A stretch of DNA of 64,000 nt from Gemmatimonadota bacterium. Lineage in GTDB: Bacteria; Gemmatimonadota; Gemmatimonadetes; Gemmatimonadales; Gemmatimonadaceae. Of the stretch, positions 1 to 7,942 are shown one piece after another. The stretch spans positions 310,001-374,000 of the forward strand of contig JAQBQB010000010.1 of NCBI GenBank assembly GCA_028287235.1. Reading direction: 5' to 3'. Position 1 is the stretch's first letter, and each line of letters begins with the position of its first letter. Under the pieces are notes generated by a model. That model was given only the letters and a program-made list of their open reading frames with translations. It did no database searches and had not been told where the DNA came from. Made by a program: the position numbers and the translations under genes.

Positions 1-1284
1 CGACTGTCCGCCATGCGGCTGCACGCCGACCCGCAGTGGGTGCTGGTGGCGCTGCTCGTGCTCTTCATCGCGGCGGGCGCGCTGTTCTCGCTCTACATCG
101 ACGTCAACAAGTTCTCGCTGCACGCCATGTACCGCGCGCGGCTCATTCGCGCCTACCTCGGCGCGTCGCGGCGTGCCGGCACGCGCGTGCCGAACCCGTT
201 CACCGGCTTCGATCCGGCGGACAACATGGCGATGCACTGCCTGTGCGACGCCGTGCCGACTGGTCTCGCGAAGCCGCCGATTCACATCCTGAATCTCGCG
301 CTCAACCTCACGGCGGTGAACAATCTTGAGTGGCAGGATCGCAAGGCGCGTTCATTCACCGTGTCGCAGTATCACGCCGGCGCCTGGGGACTTGGCTACC
401 GGCGCACGCATCTCGAGGCGAACGGCACGGCCAACGACTATTACGGCGGAACGGAGCAAGGCATCTCGCTGGGAACGGCCATGGCGATCTCCGGCGCCGC
501 GGCGAGTCCCAACATGGGGTATCACTCCTCGCCCGCCGTCACGTTCCTCATGGCGCTGTTCAACGCGCGGCTCGGATGGTGGCTCGGCAATCCCGGCTGG
601 GCGGGACGCAAAACGTTCAACTCGGCCAACCCGCGGCGGCTCATCTCGCCGATCTTCGCCGAGCTGCTCGGACTCACGACCGACAGCGAGCCGCTCGTGT
701 ATCTGTCCGACGGCGGCCACTTCGAGAATCTCGCGCTGTACGAGATGGTCGTGCGCCGCTGCCGGCTCATCATCGCCGTCGATGCATCGTGCGACGAGCG
801 CTGTACCTTCGACGACCTCGGGAACGCGATCCGAAAGATCCGCGTGGATTTGGGCGTGCCCGTCGCCTTCGACACCGACCCGTTCGACATCAAGCCGCGC
901 AGTGAAGACGGCACCGTGCAAAAGGACGGCGGTCACGTCGCCTTCGGACGCGTGCGGTACAGCGCGGTCGATCCGCTCGCCGAGGATGGGCACATCATCT
1001 ACCTCAAGCCCGCACTCACCGGCGACGAGCCGCGCGACGTGTTGGCGTACGCCGAAGCGAGCAAGAGCTTTCCGCACGAGTCGACGTCGGATCAGTTCTT
1101 CAGCGAGCTGCAACTGGAGAGCTATCGCGCGCTCGGCGAGCACTCGGTGACGAAGGTGCTCAACGCCTTCACGCCGCTTGGCGTGGTGCCGGGACCCGAC
1201 GGGCCGGTCGGAGGCGGTGTGCAAGCAGCCGCCGCGACGTACCTCTCGCCCGTCGTTCCGAGCGAGCGCAGCGAGTCGCGGTGA
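1..1284 (+). CDS. Patatin-like membrane phospholipase, 3' part (5' end outside window)
   Basis: The reading frame is open from the first base, so only about 427 C-terminal residues are visible. There is one clear membrane segment (VLVALLVLFIAAGALFSLY, about residues 15-35), followed by a soluble region. The tract YLSDGGHFENLALYEMVVRRC near base 700 carries the DGG that supplies the catalytic Asp of patatin-type Ser-Asp lipases; the GxSxG nucleophile would lie upstream of the window. Family knowledge: such proteins act as membrane-associated lipid acyl hydrolases. The next frame-compatible gene starts just behind the stop. The substrate is unknown. I am fairly sure of the patatin assignment from the DGG context and the ASPNMGYHSSP-type loop, less sure of the enzyme activity because the nucleophile is not in view. 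Confidence 0.7.
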   Translation, partial: RLSAMRLHADPQWVLVALLVLFIAAGALFSLYIDVNKFSLHAMYRARLIRAYLGASRRAGTRVPNPFTGFDPADNMAMHCLCDAVPTGLAKPPIHILNLALNLTAVNNLEWQDRKARSFTVSQYHAGAWGLGYRRTHLEANGTANDYYGGTEQGISLGTAMAISGAAASPNMGYHSSPAVTFLMALFNARLGWWLGNPGWAGRKTFNSANPRRLISPIFAELLGLTTDSEPLVYLSDGGHFENLALYEMVVRRCRLIIAVDASCDERCTFDDLGNAIRKIRVDLGVPVAFDTDPFDIKPRSEDGTVQKDGGHVAFGRVRYSAVDPLAEDGHIIYLKPALTGDEPRDVLAYAEASKSFPHESTSDQFFSELQLESYRALGEHSVTKVLNAFTPLGVVPGPDGPVGGGVQAAAATYLSPVVPSERSESR

Positions 1285-1350
1285 CAATCGGCGGAGCCAG
1301 GCAAGCAGCTTGCATTTCCCCCGGTTCCGAACTCATCACGGAGCCTCTGC

Positions 1351-2148
1351 ATCCGCGCCCACGACGAAAAGCCCCGCCGCTGGCCTGAACGTCTCTGGAT
1401 CGTCCGCCACGGAGAAAGCGCCGGCAACATCGCGCGCGACGCCGCCACCGCGGCGGGCATTCACGTCATCGACATCGCCGAGCGCGACGTCGACGTTCCA
1501 TTGAGCCCGCTCGGCCACGAACAGTCGGTCGCGCTCGGCAACTGGTTCGCCGGCATGGACCCCGGCTGCCGTCCGACGGCGGTCATCACGTCGACATACC
1601 TGCGTGCGCGCCAGACCGCGGCGCACATCGGCAAGGTCGGCGGCGTCCATCCCGATGCGCGCTTCATCGTCGACGAGCGGCTGCGCGAGCGCGAGTTCGG
1701 CATCCTCGACCGGCTCACGCGCGCCGGCATCGAGCAGCGCTTCCCCGACCAGGCGGCGCTGCGCACGCGCCTCGGCAAGTTCTATCACCGTCCGCCGGGC
1801 GGCGAGAGCTGGTGCGACGTGATCCTTCGCCTGCGCAGCGTGCTCGATACCGTGAGCCTGCACCATAGCCGCCCCGGTTCGCGCGTCCTCATCGTGGCGC
1901 ACCAGGTCGTCGTGCTCTGCCTGCGCTACCTGATCGAGGAGATGACCGAAGAACAGATTCTCGCGATCGACGCCGAAGGCGAGGTCGCGAACTGCGGCGT
2001 GACGGAGTACGTCCTCGAGATGAAGTCGCCCGACACGGCCGCGGAAGACCACGAGCTTCGCCTGATCCGCTTCAACTTCGTCGCGCCCCTCGAGGAAGCG
2101 GGCGCGCCGGTGACCGCGGAGCCCGACGCTCCGGCGGCCGCGCGGTGA
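1351..2148 (+). CDS. Histidine phosphatase family protein (phosphoglycerate mutase-like)
   Basis: The frame encodes WIVRHGESAGN (catalytic RHG, His about residue 20) and a C-terminal IVAHQVVV tract that supplies the second catalytic His; STYLRARQTA is the usual family loop. No ATG, GTG or TTG precedes the RHG motif in frame: the frame is closed by the TGA at 1282 and the first standard start (TTG 1501) would remove the active site. I chose the ATC at 1351 because GGAG at 1340-1343 lies seven bases upstream; a sequencing error or another near-cognate codon is also possible. The stop overlaps the GTG start of the next gene (GTGA), so the two are translationally coupled. The substrate cannot be read from the sequence. 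Confidence 0.82.
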   Translation: MRAHDEKPRRWPERLWIVRHGESAGNIARDAATAAGIHVIDIAERDVDVPLSPLGHEQSVALGNWFAGMDPGCRPTAVITSTYLRARQTAAHIGKVGGVHPDARFIVDERLREREFGILDRLTRAGIEQRFPDQAALRTRLGKFYHRPPGGESWCDVILRLRSVLDTVSLHHSRPGSRVLIVAHQVVVLCLRYLIEEMTEEQILAIDAEGEVANCGVTEYVLEMKSPDTAAEDHELRLIRFNFVAPLEEAGAPVTAEPDAPAAAR

Positions 2149-3044
2149 CGAAGCCGCGCCGCGGTTCCCGGGAGATCACGCGCACCCTCCTCCGGCGAAT
2201 GCCGTTGCCGCCGCTCGACGGCGACGCCGACAAGAACGCGCGCGGCCAGGTGCTCGTCATCGGTGGAAGCATGCGCGTGCCCGGCGCGGTGCTGCTCGCG
2301 GGCGTCGCCGCGCTGCGCGCCGGCGCGGGGAAGCTGCAGGTCGCCACGGTGCGCGACGCCGCGCTGCCGCTCGGCCTCGCCGTACCCGAGGCGCTCGTCG
2401 TCGCGCTGCCGCCGACGCGCGCCGGCGAGATCGCCGGCAGCCGGGCCTGGCCGCTGCTCGAGCCGCACGCGTCCAGCGCCGACGCAGTGCTCGTGGGGCC
2501 GGGAATGATCGGCGGCGAGAGCGTCGCGCCGATCGTCGCGGGCCTGGTCCGCATCCTCGGCGCCGACGCGACGCTCGTGCTCGACTCGGCAAGCATCTTC
2601 GTGCTGCGCGACGATGAGCAAATGCTCATGACACTCGGCGGCCGTGCCGTCGTGACGCCGCACGCCGGCGAGATGGCGACGCTGCTCGGGATCGACAAGC
2701 GAGACGTGGAGGCTGACGCGCCGGCGGCAGCGAAGCACGCGGCCGAGCGATTCGGCGTGGTGGTGGCGCTCAAGGGCGCGGAGAGTTGGATCGCGTCGCC
2801 AAACGGCTCGCTGCTCTGTTACAAGGACGGGTCGGTCGGACTCGCCACGTCGGGCTCGGGCGACACACTCGCCGGTATCGTCGCGGGTCTGGCGGCCCGC
2901 GGCGCGCAAGCGACGATCGCCGCGGCCTGGGCCGTGTGGGCGCACGGTACGGCAGGCCGGCGCCTGGCTCGACGGCTGGGAACGGTGGGATTCCTCGCGC
3001 GAGAGCTTCTCGCCGAGCTCCCGGCGCTCGTGGGCCGGGAGTAG
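2145..3044 (+). CDS. nnrD: ADP-dependent (S)-NAD(P)H-hydrate dehydratase
   Basis: This 299-residue ribokinase-fold protein repairs hydrated NAD(P)H: it dehydrates (S)-NAD(P)HX using ADP (or ATP). Visible signatures are GQVLVIGGSMRVPGA near the N-terminus, LVGPGMIGG, VVTPHAGEMATLLG and the nucleotide/anion-hole tract ATSGSGDTLAGIVAGL. Only the dehydratase half is present; the NnrE epimerase domain often fused in front of it is absent. Translation starts at a GTG inside the stop of the preceding histidine phosphatase (GTGA overlap), so the two proteins are made together; this suggests, but does not prove, a joint metabolite-repair role. Confidence 0.93.
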   Translation: MTKPRRGSREITRTLLRRMPLPPLDGDADKNARGQVLVIGGSMRVPGAVLLAGVAALRAGAGKLQVATVRDAALPLGLAVPEALVVALPPTRAGEIAGSRAWPLLEPHASSADAVLVGPGMIGGESVAPIVAGLVRILGADATLVLDSASIFVLRDDEQMLMTLGGRAVVTPHAGEMATLLGIDKRDVEADAPAAAKHAAERFGVVVALKGAESWIASPNGSLLCYKDGSVGLATSGSGDTLAGIVAGLAARGAQATIAAAWAVWAHGTAGRRLARRLGTVGFLARELLAELPALVGRE

Positions 3045-3157
3045 GACTCGCTCCGGCGAGGATTTCAGACCGAGCATGTCCTACGGCCCGGGTTGTGCCT
3101 GACATAGTTGAAATAGACGTCGGTACGACCACCACTTTCTCGGAACCGTTTCGCACC

Positions 3158-3988
3158 ATGCCCATGCGCCTGCCCTCTCGCACTACTCGAATCGCTTGCG
3201 TCGTTGCCGCCTCTTCGCTCGCCGGCTGCGGCGTGTCGCAGCAGCAGGAAATTCAGCTCGGCCAGCAGGAAGCCCAGCAGGTGAATGCCCAGCTGCCGAT
3301 GCTGAACGACGCGACCGTCAACAGCTACGTCAACAGCCTCGGCAACTCGATCGCGAAGACCACCTCGCGCGCAGACTTGGCGTGGCAGTTCGCGGTGGTG
3401 AACACCGACGTGGTCAACGCGTTCGCGCTGCCGGGCGGATTCATCTATGTGAACCGCGGCGTGCTGTCGCGCGCGGCAAACGAGAGCGAGCTGGGTGCGG
3501 TGATCGGGCACGAGATCGAGCACGTCGTCCGGCGTCACTCCGTGAAGCAGATGGAGCAGGCGCAAGGCGCGAACGTCGGTGTCGGGCTCGCGTGTGCGCT
3601 GACGAACGTATGCACCAATCAGGCGGCGCAGGCGGCGATCCAGGTCGGCGGAACGGCCATCTTCGCGAGGTTCAGCCGCAGCGACGAGCAGCAGGCCGAC
3701 CAAGGCGGCTTCCAGAACGAGATTCATGCCGGCCTGAACCCGCGCGGCATGCTGACCTTCTTTCAGAAGCTGCTCGCCGAAGAGCAACAGAGCGGCGGCG
3801 GCGGCGCGACGAGCTCGTGGTTCGCCGACCACCCCGGCACGCAGGACCGCATTGCAGACGTTCAGCGAATGCTGAATGAGACTCCGCCCAACGTGCTGGC
3901 CAATCTGCGCTCCGACTCGCAGGGGTTCCAGAACATGAAGCGTCGTCTCGCACAGCTTCCGGCGCCCCCGCGCACGGCTGCCAGATAG
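3158..3988 (+). CDS. M48 family zinc metalloprotease lipoprotein (BepA/LoiP-like)
   Basis: A 276-residue periplasmic lipoprotein. The N-terminus has a signal peptide ending in a lipobox LAGC (Cys about residue 24), then FALPGGFIYVNRGVL and the zinc motif HEIEH (residues 118-122); the third ligand is the Glu in SRSDEQQAD (about residue 177). C-terminal text WFADHPGTQDRI is typical for the M48 envelope proteases, which degrade or help assemble misfolded outer-membrane proteins. I chose the ATG at 3158 because the frame upstream lacks family similarity and the signal peptide begins here; ATG 3164 is an alternative. The gene stands alone, with about 110 bases on the 5' side. Confidence 0.9.
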   Translation: MPMRLPSRTTRIACVVAASSLAGCGVSQQQEIQLGQQEAQQVNAQLPMLNDATVNSYVNSLGNSIAKTTSRADLAWQFAVVNTDVVNAFALPGGFIYVNRGVLSRAANESELGAVIGHEIEHVVRRHSVKQMEQAQGANVGVGLACALTNVCTNQAAQAAIQVGGTAIFARFSRSDEQQADQGGFQNEIHAGLNPRGMLTFFQKLLAEEQQSGGGGATSSWFADHPGTQDRIADVQRMLNETPPNVLANLRSDSQGFQNMKRRLAQLPAPPRTAAR

Positions 3989-4022
3989 CCGATATCCAAC
4001 TGTGCCGAGGAAAGGAACGCCC

Positions 4023-4391
4023 GTGAACCCACGCGAAGAGGCGAAGGACGTCCGTCGAGAGCACGAACCGAGAGCCGGATTCGCAGCCGCGCTTGCCCGG
4101 GCACTCGCCGATTGCGTGGCCAATGCCGCCGCGACGTCGGACGTGCTCGACCGGTTCGGCCAGCCGTATCCGACCGACGACGTCAAGATCCGTCTTCGCG
4201 ATTGCGTGCGCGACTACACCGAAACGCTCCGGGCAGCGAACGAGCACCCGGAGGCGGTGCTCAAGAACGTGAAGCAGATCATGCACGAGGCCGCGCCGTC
4301 GGTCGAGAGCTACAGCGCGCTCGCCACCGACGTGTCGCGGTGGTGCATCGAGGCCTACTTCGAGCCGGAAGAGGGCGTCACTCCGCTGTGA
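4023..4391 (+). CDS. Conserved hypothetical protein, 122 aa
   Basis: Not recognised. It begins at GTG 4023, preceded by the purine-rich AGGAAAGGAACG, and encodes a mostly helical, charged soluble protein without signal peptide or membrane segment. Features visible are a conserved-looking YPTDDVKIRLRDCVRDYTETLRAANEHPEAVL stretch in the middle (three Cys in the chain in total) and an acidic tail. It lies 34 bases behind the M48 protease gene and converges on the mutarotase gene, whose 3' end it overlaps by 14 bases. It could be a small regulatory or response protein; no function is proposed. Confidence 0.65.
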   Translation: MNPREEAKDVRREHEPRAGFAAALARALADCVANAAATSDVLDRFGQPYPTDDVKIRLRDCVRDYTETLRAANEHPEAVLKNVKQIMHEAAPSVESYSALATDVSRWCIEAYFEPEEGVTPL

Positions 4392-5175
4392 GCGCCTGCG
4401 TTCCGGTCCAGCGTTCGCCCGGCGCGAGACGTACGGGTGTCCCCACGATGGCCGCTTCGACGCATAGCATTCTCTGATACCCGCGCGGTTCCATGTCCGT
4501 CATGGTTGCATCCGCCGCCGGCCCGGGATTCCAGACGACGACGTCCCGGAATCCCGTCATGTTCGCGCGCGTGACGCGGCCCGGCTCGCGCACCTCGACC
4601 GGATTCACAGCATCGAGATAGATCCGATCCACCTCGCCGGCAATCGCCAGGTCCGCCTCGCGCTGCACACGCTGGATGCCGGCCGCGGTGGAGTCGCGAT
4701 AGCGAAGTCCCTCGAGTCCCCGCACGCGTACCTGCTGCACGTCGGCGACGCGAAGGTAGCTGTGCAGCGCGGCGGTGAACTCGAACGGCGCGTCGCCGGA
4801 ATTGTCGACCGCGAGCTGCACCTCGAGCGACGCGCCACCGACGCGCACCGCCAACTCCGCGATGAACTCGTGCGGCCAAATGGCGAGCGTCGCTGCAGAC
4901 GCGCCGAGCTGAAAGGTGGCGAACCCGGCGCCCGAATCGACGAGGGTCCATTCGCTCGTTCGGGCGAAACCGTGTTTGGGGAGTGGGCCGAGGGTCGAGA
5001 ATTGCGGAAAGACCACCGGGATGCCGCCGCGAATCGCCGCGCCAGGCTCGATGCGCGAACGAGCGCTGAGGAAGAGACGCTCGTCGGCGGGCGTTGGCCG
5101 CCACGACACGACGTGGGCGCCGTGCACGTAGGCTTCCGCACGGGCATCATGCGACGAGATTTCGATCGGTTTCAT
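4378..5175 (-). CDS. D-hexose-6-phosphate mutarotase (aldose 1-epimerase family)
   Basis: A 265-residue YeaD-type epimerase that interconverts anomers of hexose 6-phosphates in the cytoplasm. Family tracts seen: RGGIPVVFPQF, PLPKHGFART (catalytic-type His, residue 68), HSYLRV in the middle, VVWNPGP, and MLCVEAA with the catalytic Glu. The start ATG has an excellent Shine-Dalgarno (GGAGGATAG) seven to eight bases ahead. That ribosome site abuts the presumed start of the opposite-strand gene at 5188, so the promoter must lie inside that gene. No sugar operon surrounds it. Confidence 0.9.
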   Translation of the reverse strand: MKPIEISSHDARAEAYVHGAHVVSWRPTPADERLFLSARSRIEPGAAIRGGIPVVFPQFSTLGPLPKHGFARTSEWTLVDSGAGFATFQLGASAATLAIWPHEFIAELAVRVGGASLEVQLAVDNSGDAPFEFTAALHSYLRVADVQQVRVRGLEGLRYRDSTAAGIQRVQREADLAIAGEVDRIYLDAVNPVEVREPGRVTRANMTGFRDVVVWNPGPAADATMTDMEPRGYQRMLCVEAAIVGTPVRLAPGERWTGTQALTAE

Positions 5176-5187
5176 TAACTATCCTCC

Positions 5188-5907
5188 ATGCGAACCCCGA
5201 CACTACTCTGCATCGCCACAGTCGCGTTCCGCCAGTCCACCGGTCAAGCGCCCCGATGCTTCGACGAACTGCGTGGCGCCGGCGCGATGTCTGCGGCCCA
5301 GCATTCAGCCGTCGTTCGCGGCGAGCCGGCGCTGTTCACGGTGGACCGCCCCGACTACCGCTGGCCGCAGGTCTGTGTCTACCAGTTCATCGCGGCCGCG
5401 CCTGAGGCGAGCGTCGCCGTGCTCACCGACTACCCGCTCCGGCCCTCCTACCTGCCCGACGTGCGTGAATCGAACGTCGTTCCCGCTACGAGCGACAGCG
5501 CCGTCAAGCGGATCGCCTACGTCATCCATGTCATCGCGCGCATGACGGAGGCGGACACGCTGCGCGAAGCGGTGCACTCGCTCGCCGGCCAGTTCGCGGG
5601 CGGCTACCGCCTCGACTGGCACATGATCAACTCGACGATGGCCAGCTCGGTCGACGGCAGCGCGACGTTCATTCCGTGGCGCAACGATGCAACCGGCGTC
5701 GCCGGCACGCTCATGATCTACGATCAATCGGTCGAGCCGAGCTCGCGACTCGCCAGCCTGCCGTTCATCAAGGGGCGCGGCATCGACGCGGTGCGCAACA
5801 CCGCGCGGGCAATCGCGCGACAGGTGGAGAGCGAAACAAGCCGGCAACCGTCGCAGCTGCAGCGACAGATCGCCGACTTGCGGCGCGGCCTCGCTCGCAC
5901 TCCGTGA
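5188..5907 (+). CDS. Hypothetical protein with SRPBCC/START-like domain
   Basis: A 239-residue protein. Residues about 65-100 (YQFIAAAPEASVAVLTDY then LPDVRESNVV) look like the start of an SRPBCC or coenzyme-Q-binding (polyketide cyclase-like) fold, in which a ligand is held in a deep helix-grip cavity; the later SLPFIKGRGIDAVRNTARAIARQVE fits the long C-terminal helix. The ligand is unknown. The N-terminus could be a short signal peptide (LLCIATVAF) but it is unconvincing, and the ATG at 5188 has no ribosome site and sits 12 bases from the start of the divergent mutarotase gene; the ATG at 5287 is a plausible alternative. Confidence 0.7.
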   Translation: MRTPTLLCIATVAFRQSTGQAPRCFDELRGAGAMSAAQHSAVVRGEPALFTVDRPDYRWPQVCVYQFIAAAPEASVAVLTDYPLRPSYLPDVRESNVVPATSDSAVKRIAYVIHVIARMTEADTLREAVHSLAGQFAGGYRLDWHMINSTMASSVDGSATFIPWRNDATGVAGTLMIYDQSVEPSSRLASLPFIKGRGIDAVRNTARAIARQVESETSRQPSQLQRQIADLRRGLARTP

Positions 5908-5926
5908 GCTGCGTGGCGCCGGCGAC

Positions 5927-7744
5927 TTACGGCGTCAACGCCTTGGGCGGCCGCGCAGGCTTGCTGCCGTTCATTCGCGGCCGTGGGCCATTCCCCACCT
6001 CGACCACCAGATCCTTCAGGTAACTCGCGATCCGCGCGTAGTGCGGATAGTCGATGAACTCCGCCTCGTCGCTCAGCTGGTGGTAGTCGCCGTGCAGGCC
6101 CGTGAAGAAGAAGGCGATGGGCACGCCCTGGCGCGCGTAGTTGTAGTGATCGCTGCGCCCGTAGATGTTGTTGTAGCCCGTCCACGTCAGGGTCGTGTCG
6201 TAGCGATAGTCGAAGGCGAGCGGCTTCGCCGCCTTCTTGTTCAGCGCCGCGACTTCGTCACCCAGATCCTTCGAGTCGAAGAACGACCCGACGACGCCGA
6301 CGTAATCCGGCCCGCCACCGGGCAGATCTTCCGCGCGGCCGCGGCCGATCATGTCGATGTTGATCTGCGCCACCACCGAGTCCATCGGCACGGTCGGATT
6401 GTCGGTGAAGTAGCGCGAGCCTACGAGCCCCGCCTCTTCGCCGGTGTGCCAGACGAACAGCGTCGAGCGCTTCGGCTTCACCTTCATCGACTGAATCGCT
6501 TCGGCGATCTCGAGCACGCCCATCGAGCCCGAGCCGTCGTCGTCGGCGCCGTTGCTCACGGAGTCGATGCGCGCCTTGGGATAGATCTTCCGGATGCTGT
6601 CCATGTCGACGTGAATCGTCGCCAACTCGGCCGGCGTCACGGCGATCATGTCCTTGGCGAGCAGAATCTTGTTTCGCGCGTCGTTGAACGCTTTCACAGA
6701 ATCCTTATCGACCGGCGAGCGCATGCCGATGTGGTCGTTGTGCGCGCCGATCGCCACGTACTCGTGCTTGAGCACCGGATCGCTTCCCGGAATGATCGCC
6801 ACCACGTTGCGCGCCCACTCGCTCGGGAGCTCCACGTAGTCGAGCGACGCGCTCACCACTCCGCCCATTCCGCCCGGCGTCAGCCCGTCGATGCTGTTCT
6901 TGTGAAAGAGCCGCGCCGCCGCGTCGCGCGTGAGTCGGATCACCGCGGCGGGCTGCGCCGCCTGGAGCGCCTGCTTGAGAATCGTCAGCGAGTCTGTCGG
7001 GCCGGTGCCGCCACGCCCGCCGCGCGCACCGCCGCTGCTCTGCGACGCCACCGTCGGAACGTTGATCGCCGCACGCGCGGCCGGTGAGAGCGCATCGAGA
7101 TCCACCGTAGCCACGGCCACCGCGTCGGCGAAGCGCGACGGAGCCGCGCCGAAACCGCCGCCACCCCCGCCCCGTCCACCCCGCCCAGCCGCCGCCGCGT
7201 TCGGCGGCGCAGGCAGCAGCACCACGAACTTCCCCGCCGCCTGCGCGGCCGAGATCTGACGCGTCGTGTCGCCCTCGACGCCGCCGAAGATCACCGGCGC
7301 GCCGCTGATCGGTCGCGGCGCACGAAGTCCGGGTACGCCAACGAAGTCTTTCTCCCAGCGCAACGGATTCCCATCGACCGTCATTCGGGAGTGGTTCGTG
7401 AATTCCTTGACGTGATACGGCAGCACCTGGAAGTACGTGCCGTTGTCGCCCGCCGGCACCATCCCGAGACGCTTCGCCTCGGCGGCGATGTACGCCGTGC
7501 CCTTGTAGTTGCCGAGCCGGCCGACCTGACGCCCCATCATCGAATCGTCGGAGAACTGATAGAGACGAATCTGCAGGTCGCGTACGGTGATCGCGGGCGA
7601 CGTGGGTGCCGGCGCGACGCGCTGCGGATTGCCGTACCGATTGAGCTTGCCGCTCGACTGGGCGAGGGCGAAATCGGACAGCACCGACGTCAGCGCGGCG
7701 GCCGACGTGACGGCGAACAATACACGAGAGCGGGACACGGGCAT
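5927..7744 (-). CDS. Exported M28 family zinc aminopeptidase with PA domain
   Basis: A 605-residue secreted di-zinc peptidase. After a signal peptide (ending ALA, about residue 28) there is a protease-associated insert with a Gly-rich, Ala-rich linker (about residues 190-250), then the catalytic domain: IGAHNDHIG, NGADDDGSG, HTGEEAGLVGS, NIDMIGRG and FTGLHGDYHQLSDE hold the metal ligands and the general-base Glu pair. The family removes N-terminal amino acids from peptides outside the cytoplasmic membrane. It is transcribed away from the sensor kinase at 7943, sharing a 198-base intergenic region. Confidence 0.92.
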   Translation of the reverse strand: MPVSRSRVLFAVTSAAALTSVLSDFALAQSSGKLNRYGNPQRVAPAPTSPAITVRDLQIRLYQFSDDSMMGRQVGRLGNYKGTAYIAAEAKRLGMVPAGDNGTYFQVLPYHVKEFTNHSRMTVDGNPLRWEKDFVGVPGLRAPRPISGAPVIFGGVEGDTTRQISAAQAAGKFVVLLPAPPNAAAAGRGGRGGGGGGFGAAPSRFADAVAVATVDLDALSPAARAAINVPTVASQSSGGARGGRGGTGPTDSLTILKQALQAAQPAAVIRLTRDAAARLFHKNSIDGLTPGGMGGVVSASLDYVELPSEWARNVVAIIPGSDPVLKHEYVAIGAHNDHIGMRSPVDKDSVKAFNDARNKILLAKDMIAVTPAELATIHVDMDSIRKIYPKARIDSVSNGADDDGSGSMGVLEIAEAIQSMKVKPKRSTLFVWHTGEEAGLVGSRYFTDNPTVPMDSVVAQINIDMIGRGRAEDLPGGGPDYVGVVGSFFDSKDLGDEVAALNKKAAKPLAFDYRYDTTLTWTGYNNIYGRSDHYNYARQGVPIAFFFTGLHGDYHQLSDEAEFIDYPHYARIASYLKDLVVEVGNGPRPRMNGSKPARPPKALTP

Positions 7745-7942
7745 CGTGCTCCAAGTAGGAAAGGAGGGTTGTGGTGGTATGGGAAGCCGACGGCGAATTG
7801 GCCCCGACAGGGAAGATGCATCGTTGGACGGTCGTCCGCATCACCTCGCTTCAGCGCCGTGTCGCGCTTTCAGACGGGACTTCCGGCCCATACCCGCGCG
7901 TCACGATACTTAGCTCGATCCAAACGTTCATCCGAGAGGATT

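Noticed and set aside
7391-7942. Longer N-terminus for the PAS kinase
   Set aside because: The upstream part is antisense to the M28 gene; ATG 7943 has a ribosome site.
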